A DNA stretch of 64,000 nucleotides from Pyrocephalus nanus (taxonomy: Eukaryota > Chordata > Aves > Passeriformes > Tyrannidae), in contig CM076267.1 of the NCBI GenBank assembly GCA_038380795.1, positions 7,299,501-7,363,500 of the forward strand, in the 5' to 3' direction. Position 1 is the first letter of the stretch. Each line of letters starts with the position of its first letter. Below the pieces are notes generated by a model that was not told the DNA's origin, did no database searches, and was given only the letters and a program-made list of their open reading frames with translations. The position numbers were made by a program, and so were the translations under genes. Positions 1-10,716 of the stretch are shown here, piece after piece.

Positions 1-764
1 TGATGTCCTGCAGCAAAACAATAGGGTCAGGAGAGAGCTGTGGGGAACCTTTGCTCCTATGCCTCACTGATACTCCACTATTTTCTCTTCCCTGGCTACC
101 TGATGCAAAATTTTGGTGCTTAAAAAAAATGCACAGGTACAGATCAGTTGGTAATAGTTGCTATAGGTACAAGTGAAAGTATGAGTCTCAATATTTGTTG
201 CAAAATAATCTCAAATAGTCAAACCTGTAACTAATTTTATAAGCTGTATAAATACAGAAGGACTGTTGAGCTGTCATGTTACTACCAGTGAACATGATCA
301 TGGACTCAGGACATGACCCTAATGCTGAGAGCAAGAGTCAGTATCTGATTCTGTTGTTTCTTCCTTTGAAAATGTTGAACTTTCCCTACTGTGATTCCCC
401 TCATCCAGGAATTAACAGCTGTTTTCCTATTTCTTTATCCTTTAGAAGAGACCATCCTTGGGTTTTTTTAACGTGCTTGTGAAAAAACTAGAGAGACATG
501 GGCCTACGTGGATGTTCCATGTAGTTTATAAGATAAGCCCATGTTTTACTCCATGAACTGGCACCAAAAAATCCCACACATTTTAACTGTTTACTTCTGG
601 GCAGAAATACAGAAACCTGTTTGTGCCTAAGGGACTTTGTTTCATGCTGAAACTGGTGAAAAGTGGTAAAGAGGACAGGAATGCTTCTTTAAAGATATAT
701 TGTATTCTGCAGCTGAACCAGAGTAATGCTGGGCTTCATGTAAGTCTGAAATATTTATAGTAGT

Positions 765-802
765 CAGAATCAGAAGTAACTTCACAGTTACTTCTGATTC
801 TG
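765..802. repeat. Perfect inverted repeat, 16-bp arms, 6-nt loop
   Basis: The arm CAGAATCAGAAGTAAC at 765-780 is followed by the loop TTCACA and then its exact reverse complement at 787-802. There is no mismatch in 16 pairs, and pairing stops immediately outside. It is too short for a pre-miRNA. A template-switch mutation is one plausible origin. Confidence 0.95.
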
Positions 803-1094
803 TTAAGAAATTACAGTTGCAAAGCAAATTATCAGAGATTTAGAAGGAAAGAAGGTGCATCTATTTTCAAAATTAAATGTCCTTTAAATTACCCTGAAGG
901 ATGTAGGTATAAAAAGCAATTTGGGGTGGCATATACCACGCACAGGAACTCTACTGGGAAGCTGCCTTTTTTCAGATGCAGAAAGCAGCTGGAAAGATGA
1001 AAAGTTCCTAACCCAGCTGGTTAATTAATGGGCAGCGCTTAATGTGCAAATTGCTGTTGCCATTATAAACTGTGAAAGTGGAAAGAATAATTTT

Positions 1095-1195
1095 CATAGA
1101 ATCATAGATTGGTTTGGATTGGAAGGGGCCTAAAAACTCACCTTATTCCAACCCTCCTGCCATAGGCAGGGATGCCATTCACTAGAACCAGGTTT
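1095..1195 (-). repeat. CR1 LINE fragment (3' end)
   Basis: The segment starts with catagaatcatagatt, the reverse complement of the CR1 terminal octamer repeat. It continues with the usual avian CR1 text: GGTTTGGATTGGAAGGGGCC, then a CCAACCCTCCTGCCATAGGC-like part. Only about 100 bp remain, so it is a truncated copy in minus orientation. Confidence 0.85.
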
Positions 1196-1911
1196 TCATT
1201 TAGACTAAGTTAAAACAGTGATGGCCACGAAGTTCTGTTTATATGAAATGAATAGTAGGAAAGTAGGACATAATTCGTAATTTTCTACTAAATGCACATC
1301 TTTTAGAGCTGAAAAAAATTATTATAATCTTATTTTTCATGACATCAATTACATACAATAAAATGTCAGACTGCTGAATGTGCACAGTATACAATTGCAA
1401 GTGTATTTCCCATGTTAGCGATTATTACAATTAAATAAAATGGAAGCATCTTTTTGCAGCTTTCATTTTGCTTCATATTTGGATGCTTTTTGTTGACAAC
1501 TTCTTTTTCTGTTCACTTTAAAAAGCAGAATTACCATATGTCAAAAGCATATGTATCGCAAACTCTTATTTGTCTGAAGGCAAAATCTATTTCTGCTTTC
1601 AGAGGTTTTATTATTTTTTCCTGAACTATGCTTAATTTTCTTCTTAGTTCCAGAATATTTAGTAGATGAGAAATTCAGACTTTGTGTTTTGAGCAGTGCA
1701 TTTTCCTAATCTAGGTAATTTATGATGGAATAGTTGAAGGATGTTCTCTCATGTCCAGCTGAAAATCCTCTCTGGAATTTATCTAAGGACTGCAAAAATT
1801 CAGATTTTGTTTCATGAAAGATTATACTTCTACATAAACTAATAGTATGTAAGTAACATACCTAATAATATTTTTTCTTTCTGTGGTCTGCTGTCTATGT
1901 GCAATGGAAAT

Positions 1912-1925
1912 GTAGTATATACTAC
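1912..1925. repeat. 14-bp perfect palindrome
   Basis: GTAGTATATACTAC is its own reverse complement. It sits in an AT-rich intron and may be chance. Confidence 0.9.
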
Positions 1926-3977
1926 TATTTCTGTAAGACCTTTGAAACTAAAGTTCATGCCGGATGTGGTTTGTTCATATGTGCTTCTGATGGATATGGC
2001 AGTTAAAGATGAACAAGGGAACAGGGAAGTGAGATAAGTCAGATGATTGTGAACAAAACAATCACCTAGAAAGAGCTCTTGATTTTCATGAGTCTCTGGT
2101 ACACCTATAAAGATATCACTATATCAACACTTTTCTCGTGTTGCACTTCTTTTATGTTTTTTTAACTCATTTACTACAACAGGGGTAGAATTGCAGCGAT
2201 GGTGTTGTTGATTGTGGACTAGGGGGTAATATTCTCTGTGCAGATAATTATTAAAAGTGAGTGGTGTGAAGGCTGCAGAACAGGTAGTCCCTGCCAGCCC
2301 ACTTGCAGTCTCCAGGCTATGGAGGAGAGCAGTCCAGAGTGTGCCTGTTCAGGTTTGTGATGCCCCAGGTAACAGGAAAGACAGGAGGGGGCCACACACA
2401 CCAGACAAACATTTACTGCTCTGGCACAGAGCACCAGGATGAAAATGTCTCCTTAGTACCTAGAGAGTACTTTTCTTTTCTTGTGAATGATGGACTTTGG
2501 CTCATGTGAGAAAAGCAAAGCCAATTGATTTAATAGCAATTAACTCATCCAATATTGGAGGCTGTGTATTGTTTGGCATAATTCATTGAAAACTGTTCTG
2601 GCAAAGCTGCAGGCCATTAGATGTTTCAGAAAGGAGATGGGAACTGATAGATACTCTGCATAGATGTGTCAAGAGGCACAATAGTTAGGGGTGTCTCTCT
2701 GTAATATTGCCTCATGCCAGCAGGTAGTAGCCTTCTTTTATCTTCCTAGAAAGCCTAAAAAGGATGCTGCTGGGGGAGGGGGAGCTGGCCTGCTGTTTGA
2801 TGGATCAGTCATCTCCTGCCAGATAATTGTATTTCCTATTGCACTTGATACAATGGGATTCCACCTAAATTATCAATTACTTTGTTTTTATTTTTCACGT
2901 GGGTTACGGGAGTTAATCTTGACATTGAGCCACAAAGGGCACGGCCTTTTCTGCATCAGTCTCACGGGTGAAGGAGGAGCTTTTCTTCCACTGGTCATAA
3001 GCAGCTGCAGAGAGGCCCCCTGTGTTCTGCTCCAGCCTCTGAGCCTCTCATCACCCACTTTCTGGAGAGATGTGGGGCCACTCAAGTTAAGATGCTACGA
3101 ACTTCTTAGTCCACACCTATCCCGGCAATAATCAGCAGAGGGTAATTTCCAAGGAAGTTAGCCCAGTCTGTGATGTATTCACTTCCATAAGGGTTTTCTG
3201 GTCTGCAGTTCAGTGATCCTGATGCTTTCCTGCTTTCAGAGGAGCCCAGACACTGCTCACGATCTATAAGTATTGCCCAGTTTCCCCCATCATTATATAG
3301 GGCTCCAACAAATAGGGAAGATAACTTGAATTTATAGTTGAAACCCTCAGTTTCATAATCAAGTATTCATTTAAACTGGTGTGATCTTTTCTGTGGAAGT
3401 CATTCTGTGCTGTTGTCTGCCTTTTGTTGCACTGTACCATGATAGCATCAGCAGTGATTTTAATACTGTACCATTTTCAAGGCAGCAGTAACTCCTTGAT
3501 CTTGTCATCTGAAAATAACCATAAAGGACACAGTACATTTTGTGTATCTGAGAAGAAATCAGAATGAAGATGCATAGTTAGCTCAATCTGTTGCTTGGCT
3601 TTAAATGGATCATTAATGAGGGTTTTTTTTAAGAAACACTAGAGTTTTTCCCATTTTTGAATTTGAAAACGGAGAAAAGAAAAATAAAGGAAAGAAAAAC
3701 AATTTTCTTATCCTTTTCTTTTGTAGTTGGATGACTTGCCTCAGCACTGTGTGATTATAGTTAATTAATGATCTCAAACTTTATGATGCTGTTTGTTAAT
3801 GCTAGTCATTGTGCGGGCTGTGTCTGTTAGTTTATTTGCATATGTGTGGGGAGAAATATTCCCAACGTGATGATCTCGTTTGATACAGAAATAAAATCGC
3901 ATTATACATCTTGAGAACACACTTTCCTTCTTTGTTAATCATTTCAGTCTGCTGATTCACCTTTGTTATTAGTGTTT

Positions 3978-4235
3978 TATAGTGTCATAGAGTTTAACCC
4001 TGGCAGAGATGATTCAAACACAGCATGACCCCTTTGCACCCCAGCCCCTCTGGTCACTGAGCCAGTGGGAGGGACCCCCCTAACTCAGAGCTGTTTCCAG
4101 CCTGCTCTGCTGGGCTACCTCTGATCACTGGCCAAAAATTGTTTGTTTTCTGCCTATTCCAACTGGGCTGATCTCTGCTCTGATGTCTGGCACAGACAGC
4201 AACACCAGCACACTAAATTCCATTAGGGGGAATAC
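3978..4235. repeat. GC-richer block, possible degraded LTR or other repeat
   Basis: This block is clearly more GC-rich than the intron around it. Read on the minus strand, its right edge contains TGTGCTGGTG, which resembles the start of some avian LTRs. I see no matching opposite end, target-site duplication or polyadenylation signal. It could equally be an old repeat of another class or unique sequence. Confidence 0.2.
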
Positions 4236-5468
4236 TTCATTTCCCTTACTGAGATGTTTATATGTTCCATATTAAGTAATAAAGTATTTAAAGAATACTT
4301 GCTGGAAAAAAGGGAAGACAGTTTTACAACAGTAAAACTCCTATAGCACTATTTCTAGGATACCTTTTTTCCTGGGAAAATGAATGCTCAGCTATAAATG
4401 TTCATCCTTCTCAGATGTCCCAAGTCATCATCTCTAATGCACAGATCTGACTATTCTAACTTCCACTAAAATATCTCAGGTGAGTGGTTTCACTGGAAAA
4501 AGTAATTAATTCCTCTGTAAAGGGCAAATACACGACTTGTTCATAGCAGCAGTGACTCTTGGTTCCGAAAGCAGCGGAATTCTCTGGTGATTCAGTGATG
4601 CAGTTGGAATTATTGTCAAGAGTAACAAATGTACGAAGTCAGTAAAACTGTGAGTTTGTGAAGCTTTTACCTGGAGCTTAAATCTTGAACAAACAGCTGA
4701 CAGTAGCAGTAGTAATAAGACTTTGAAAGGTGCATGCTGAAGGAGATAGGATCACTGATGTTAAGAAACACATAGCCCGGATGTAGTTCATATTTATAAT
4801 GAAATGTTATCTTGGATACTGAGTGACTGCAGCATTTTCATCTATTCAACAATATATCGGACAACATATGTTTATACAGAATATTGACCATTTAAAATAA
4901 TCTCCATAATCCTTCTGCAACAGATCAAACCTCCTAAAGAACCCTGGATGGGTATGCAACTCTTGAGAAATTACTCCCAAATATATAATTAGTAGTTTTT
5001 AAAAAAACTTGCTAAATTTTCTGGAATAGATGCCTGAAGCACAGAATGCAGATAACAGAGGCTGTAGGCACGGCCGCCTGCTTTGTTCTCTGGCAGATTA
5101 ATTTCTGCAGTGAGTACCAAGAGAGAGGGCTGGGAAGTAGTGTAAGATACTGTGTGACTCATGTTCCAGGGCCCTGCAAAGAACTGTCTTGCTATTGCTA
5201 CTACTGCACAGCGTGTAAAGGCTTTTGTGGCTGCAGATTCTTTTTCCCTCTTTGACCAGTCTTTTTGGATGGACAGGGGGACGAGACACTCGCAGAGCCT
5301 TGACAAATCTCCATGGTTTTCATCCTTCACAGAGTCCCTTGGCAATACACCTGGCACCATTTGTTCCTCTAAGCTGAGCATCCTGGTGCTGAGGAAGGGG
5401 GTAGATGTGGTCTCTTAGGTTGCAAGCCTGGAGAATTAATGGAAAAACAAGAAGAGCCTGACCCAAAG

Positions 5469-5564
5469 TTTTTTTGTGGGTTTTTTTTGTTTGTTTGTTT
5501 ATTTGGGTTTTTTGTTTGGTTTTTTGTGGGGTTTTGTTTGGTTGGTTTTTGATTGTTTGTTTTG
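5469..5564. repeat. T/G-rich simple repeat, (GTTT)n-like
   Basis: About 95 bp consist almost entirely of T runs broken by G, with several GTTT and GGTTT units. ORFs called across it are composition artefacts. Confidence 0.85.
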
Positions 5565-6459
5565 CTTTAATATTTTTAGTCCGTTTTCATTGATTTCAAT
5601 GGACTGTGAGTCAGATCCATACTGCCTGTTACATGGTGTGTTGGCCCAGGGACTAACAAGACTGCAGATATTTCTTCTTTTGAAGTCATTGGCCAAGACA
5701 CTCACATAAATCATGGATTTTATTGAAACTGCAATTAAAACAAATCAGGCTTAATGCATGCTGAAAGCCTTAGAATTTGTATACAGGTGAACACGGAGGG
5801 AAAGGCACAAGCCCAGCCATCCTCCCAAGCAAAACTGAGTAAAGAACTGTGTATATAATTGAACAGCATGTGAATATTAATGCACAAAATCCTCTGAGTC
5901 CCTAGTTCCCTGATGCAATTATTTTCTATTCACATTAATTGTTCCTAACAGATGACATTAATGACTTTGAGTTAAAATGTGTGCAGAGGAGGCCTTCGGA
6001 AGATCAATGCTGGTTAAAAATAGGGTCACTTTTGCAATCATTCAAGCAAGGTGTAACAGCTCGTAAATAAAACAACATTAACATGTTGATTGATTTATAA
6101 ATGTTAATTTTGTAGTTCATTTTTATGCTTTTTTCCTGAAACCTGTCAAACTCTATGGATAATGGTGCGACTCACATTCATTTGTCATTGTTGCACGTGA
6201 AGTAATGATAAGTTGAAAAACAGTGACTAGAAGAAAAAGTAGAGTTTGTTTTGGATGAAGAATGATCTGTTCTCCAGATAGGAAGTCTTGGACAAAGCAA
6301 GCACAAAGAGCAACGTTTCAAATTGGAACAAATCCTCTTTTACCTCGGGGTCTTCATTTCCCTTGAAATTGAACAGCAGAGTTTGGAATTTTAAAAATGC
6401 TGATCTGCTGCAGATTTGACAAATGCTTATGCTTTGCTCATTCCCTTCTGCCCCCCCAG

Positions 6460-6564
6460 AAACTCCATTCACGCATCTTAGACCTCTCATCTGGGGATTT
6501 GCTTTCAGAAGTAGAACGAAACAGAAGCCTGATGCAAGCTCGAAGTGCTGATGCTCAGATTCAC
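6460..6564 (+). CDS. NCKAP5: NCKAP5 exon, end of N-terminal coiled-coil region
   Basis: This 105-nt exon (35 codons, frame 0 at both ends) encodes a peptide starting KLHSRILDLSSGDLLSEVER and ending in DAQIH. The acceptor is a C-rich tract plus AG at 6458-6459, and the donor is GTGAGT at 6565. The KLHSRILDLSSGDLL block matches my memory of vertebrate NCKAP5, where it follows the N-terminal coiled-coil segment directly. NCKAP5 was named as a binding partner of the SH3 adaptor NCK. Its paralogue NCKAP5L (Cep169) is a centrosomal and microtubule plus-end protein, so a microtubule-related role is inferred for this protein. The start codon is upstream of the window. Confidence 0.93.
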
Positions 6565-8734
6565 GTGAGTGTTTGTGCTGTCCTTGTACCCCTCATTTGG
6601 AACCTCCTTTTCGCCTCTGAAGTCTGATGCCAGGGATGAGCCATAAAGCTGATCTTTGAATTGAAACACTGTTGAGACAGATAACAATACTTCTACTTCC
6701 TTCTGTTCTCTGAAATTCAATATTGTGTCCTCAGTTGATATAGTAAGCAGATAGTGTCACTGTGTGCAAAAAAGGCGTAAATCTTTGCAATGTCCCCAGT
6801 ATACCTTTTTGGCTATTGATTACATCTCAGAATCTCTGAGAAATGGTCAAGGAGCTTTTTATTAAAGCCCATGCACCGTATTATTCATTCTACTTTTATG
6901 ATATATTATGTATGAACTTTTAAAAATTCATGGGCTCTGCATTTTTTTTTTCAGACAGAGTTAGCTTTGTGCTTATTTGGCAAAATGTTAGCCAGCGTGG
7001 CTTTCATGTTTCATTGTCAAAGAGAAAAGCAGCTTAAAAAACAAAAGTCACACAGAGGGAAACAAAGAGTACAGGAACAGAACATTGAACCTGCTTGTGC
7101 CTTTGATCTTGAAGTATAGTAGTGTCAACAAAAATGTAATCTCCTTTGTAATACGTACGTTAATGAAAAGGCATTGTTTCAAAGGTTCACAAAAATGCTA
7201 ACAACCCTTTGCATTATATTTAATTAAGCCTTCAGGTTAGGCTTTTCTAATTTAGAGTTTTGTGTCTTTAATGGTCTGATTCTTTCAATTTTCTGTGATT
7301 TCTAGTGAAAATTGCATTTTTAAGCAGTAATACTACATTCAAGCCTTTTTACTCTAATTTCATTAAAGGTAATGACTAAAGAATCATGATTACAAAAAAT
7401 TAAAATTTCACCTTGTCAGTTAATAGACCAATATGCAAGTTAAATGTATTTAATTAATGCATTATGAACATGCTATTCAAAATACTCTCTTGGATAATTT
7501 AGAGAATATAGGCAAATTGCAGGAGAAAATTCCACTCTTGTTAGTGATCTGAATGCAATCTAGAAACTGGGTAGATATCCTACTTCAGAATCTGGAGTGA
7601 CATGATGTTTTTTGTCACATTTTCTCCTCTCTTGAACATTGAAGATGATTACAGTAATACACTGTTCTTTTGCTTTTGCTTAGACATCTCCATTTTTCTC
7701 ATAGCTGAAACTATAGGACTAAATGTCTTTCTCGTCTTTTAGGTGCAAAGGAAACAAAGTGAGAGGATGGGGAGGCTCAGACTAGCTGCAGATGACAGGA
7801 AGGCAGGACTTGTCACTGGGCTCTTTTCTCCTACAGGAGATTCTTAAAGGAAAGGATTTACAGGCATCCTTCCCTTAAACACTATGGTGGCTGGGACACA
7901 GGCCAGCATGAGGGGCAGGAATTTGACATGACATGTTTTTCCAATGCCACAGCTGAAATGCAGTGAAATAGCCAGAACAAGCAGATGCTGCCATTGGCCT
8001 CTGCACAGTCACCCTTACCGGGCATGACGCCGTCACAGCTGAGAAAACTGATGAGAGAGGGTCTCCCATGGGAACCACCATGTCAAAAATAAAGACTAAT
8101 TTCTCTAAACAAAGCAAAAAAGGCTGCTTCAGAGCCAAAGAAACAGGCATTAGCCTGCCTCTGAGGCTGAAAGATGCATTCTTCCCAGAGCCAGTGGATT
8201 TAAAGGCTATTTCTCCTGCATCCATTTGACTTCCGAGGAGAGCATGTACCAATAACTCCCAAAGGTGAAATGTGCTCTTGCTGCCTCTAAGTGATTTTCC
8301 CATTCATAGGGTTTGCCTGTGACAAAGAATAATGATTTGCCCTGTAGTTACGTTTGTCAAAAACAGAACATTATGATGTCAGTTGAGCAATGAACAGCTG
8401 TACTGATGAACTCCTCAGCAGTAAAAGTTCTGCTCTCTCCCATTCAGCTGAAAAAAGGTTCAACCCTAGTAGTAATAAATGGGAGGGCATGGGGGAATAA
8501 ATGGAAGAAATTAGCAGAAGGCCAAAAAACATGTCAGTGTATGAGAAGTGCCTACAAACCAAGCTTTGTTCCAGAGATTTGCATGAAGAAGCCGTGTCTG
8601 TGGCATACACACTTTTGGTAATTGTTTTATGGGTTCAGTAAATTCAGATTTCTTGTTTCTTCCTGAATGTAAAGGTGAGTTCTTCATTTAAGCAAAATTA
8701 ATTTGAGATATATCTACATAAAAAAAAATCAATC

Positions 8735-8772
8735 AATATTGTTTCAGCTTTCAGTAAATATTGTTTCAGCTT
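8735..8772. repeat. Direct repeat, 16 bp, period 22
   Basis: AATATTGTTTCAGCTT occurs at 8735-8750 and again at 8757-8772, separated by 6 bp. It looks like a small local duplication just upstream of the CR1 insertion. Confidence 0.9.
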
Positions 8773-8811
8773 GCCTTAATGAAATCCAAAGGGAAGTTTT
8801 ATGAAACAGAG

Positions 8812-9176
8812 TCATAGAATCATTTAGGTTGAAAAAGACCCCTAAGACCATCAAATCCAACCATTAACCCACTACTGGGTGGAAAGGTCCTATAGGATCA
8901 GTGAGTCCAACTATTAACCCATCACTGCCAAGTCCACCACTAAACCATGTTCCCAGGTACCACATCTGCAAGTCTTTTAAATTCCTCCAGGGATGGTGAT
9001 TCAACCACTTCCCTGCTCCGATGCTTGACAACTGTTTTGGGGAAGTAATTTTTCCTAATATTCAATCTAAACCTCCCCTGGCACAACTCGAGGCCGCTTC
9101 CTCTCATCCTATCAGTTGTTACTTGGGAGAAGAGACCCATCCTCACCTCACTGCAGCCTCCTTCCATGTAGTCATG
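8812..9176 (-). repeat. CR1 LINE fragment (3' part)
   Basis: The segment starts with TCATAGAATCATTTAGGTTG and continues through CR1 landmarks: AAATTCCTCCAGGGATGGTG, a stretch ending in TTTTTCCTAATATTCAATCT, AACCTCCCCTGGCACAACT and ACTTGGGAGAAGAGACCCAT. Octamer-like sequence on the left places the element on the minus strand. It is 5'-truncated at about 9176. The minus-strand ORF at 8940-9275 is the CR1 shadow. Confidence 0.9.
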
Positions 9177-10031
9177 TCTGGTGTTCCTGGTAATTAAAAC
9201 GATGTCTGATTCTGTAAGGAAACTGGAGAATACCACAACAGAATAGTGCAAGCACTTAACATTAAAGAAGCTCAAACGCTGTTAGGCACAAGAGTATTAG
9301 TTCGAAAACAAATTAAAGGCATCCTAGATACTCCTACAGAGGTTTAATATTTTACCTAAAGTGCTATCTACTCTTCATTACTCTCTTCCTCAAAGCTGGC
9401 ACTTAGTCACAGTCAGCTGAAATTGCATTTGGAGAGGGGCGATAACTACACAAGTACTAAAGGCAGCCATAAAGTGTCAATAAATTGCATAAGCAAGAGG
9501 CTTCAGCTGTCTGCGAGCGACACAAAGATGGATTGTCCTACGTCAGAGAGTTTCTTAGACAAAGCTTTGAACTAGATAGGAAACCAAAATTAGACTGTAA
9601 TGGAGAGATTCCATTCTCAGTGGAAATTCTGCTCAGGATACTAAATTAATTTACCTTGTCCAGGGTGTACAGCCTCATCTGTTAAATTGTGGGGCTATAA
9701 TGCAGTTGTCAAGATGTACTTGTATTCTTATAACTTTGTTTTCTGTATCTTACCAGAGCATGCTGCTTATGTATAAGGCATAATTCAAAAAGAATAATCT
9801 TTAGCCAAAGAAGAGCAGAATACTAGTTCAAGAATAAAGAAGAAAACATTGAGGAAATGAAATTGTTAGCAATTTTTAATTTAGTTCTCTCTATTAAATT
9901 CACCAAATGCCATCAGTGTAACAGGAAGGTGTCAGTGGGTAACTTGCTTTTCCTTTGCCATTCTTAATCAAGGGGAATTTAAATGATCTTTTTCCACCCA
10001 CAAGATATTTCTATTTCTTCTCATATTTTAG

Positions 10032-10223
10032 GATTGCCAGCAGAATGTGAAATCCAGTATACCTGTCTTGAAATGCCAGAGTCAATTAAATATGACAGGT
10101 TCTAGTCGCCTGTATCCCCGGAGCAGCTGCAGCAGCAGTGAACTCTCCCTCTCAAGTGCTTGCAGTGAATATTCCAGTGGTTCCTCCTACACTTGGAATG
10201 ATGGAAGGACATGCAGCAGAAGG
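10032..10223 (+). CDS. NCKAP5: NCKAP5 exon, serine-rich segment
   Basis: This 192-nt exon (64 codons, frame 0 at both ends) begins DCQQNVKSS and ends in WNDGRTCSRR. The acceptor is ATATTTTAG and the donor is GTAAAT at 10224. Its centre is strongly serine-rich: SSCSSSELSLSSACSEYSSG, then SSYTW. This matches the same serine block I recall in mammalian NCKAP5. The segment is probably disordered and rich in possible phosphorylation sites. The first half (QQNVKSSIPVLKCQSQLNM) seems less conserved than the serine block. Reading on past the donor gives 11 more residues and a stop, so the donor is needed. Confidence 0.93.
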
Positions 10224-10716
10224 GTAAATCAAATTAATTTTCTTAGTTTATTATCTTAAGTTAATCTGAAATAAGATAAAATGAAAAGCTGCCTATTTCA
10301 GAAATTTTCTTCTCTATTTTATATTGAAAACAGTTGTCACTAAACTCAGTAAGAGTTCTCACTGCAATATCTCCTTCCCTGTCACTCCCTCCCATTTAAT
10401 TTTTTTAGCAATTCCTTTGTCACTCCAATTTGCTTAGTCTCCTCATTAATTCTGAAATTTATTGTGTCTTTCATAGTCCAAATTGCTCTTCTTCTTTATC
10501 TTAATCCTTCCATTCATATTGTTCTTTTTACAGGTTTTAAATGCACTGCAGCCTCCACACCCCTATGAAATCCTTTATTAAAAAAGAACTTTGCTCTTAA
10601 TAGCAATGGATGAAATGTAATGTCCTTATGCAACTCCTATATCTCTTTACCCATACGGTAATGCTTTAATTGACAGCACTTGAGAGTAATATGTGAGCTT
10701 TATTTTGTTTCAACAG
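10224..10716 (+). other. NCKAP5: NCKAP5 intron, 493 nt, phase 0
   Basis: This short intron runs from GTAAAT to TTTCAACAG. It is pyrimidine-rich in its first half. No repeat or second gene was seen. Confidence 0.92.

Larger units (their letters stand above)
1..6459. other. NCKAP5: Intron of NCKAP5 (3' part), no exon seen
   Basis: This stretch precedes the first recognisable NCKAP5 exon and ends in a polypyrimidine tract with a run of seven C and an AG at 6458-6459. I looked for the preceding coiled-coil exon, which should end in frame 0 just before the KLHSRILDL block, and did not find it, so it lies outside the window. The stretch holds a perfect hairpin (765-802), a 14-bp palindrome (1912-1925), a CR1 scrap (1095-1195), a GC-richer block near 4 kb and a T/G-rich simple repeat (5469-5564). 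The ORF at 2691-3131 has no recognisable domain and fits chance expectation. The part around 5850-6130 is AT-rich with many TAAT cores and could be a conserved non-coding element, but that is a guess. Confidence 0.8.
6565..10031 (+). other. NCKAP5: NCKAP5 intron, 3467 nt, phase 0
   Basis: The intron runs from GTGAGT to TTTTAG. It contains a CR1 copy (8812-9176) and a 16-bp direct repeat (8735-8772). A minus-strand ORF at 7875-8303 has no recognisable domain and is taken as chance. No other gene was seen. Confidence 0.9.

Noticed and set aside
2691..3131. 146-codon ORF
   Set aside because: No domain, no splice context and no start ATG support. The length is within chance expectation.
8940..9275. 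111-codon minus-strand ORF
   Set aside because: It lies mostly within a truncated CR1 fragment and reflects the LINE sequence, not a host gene.
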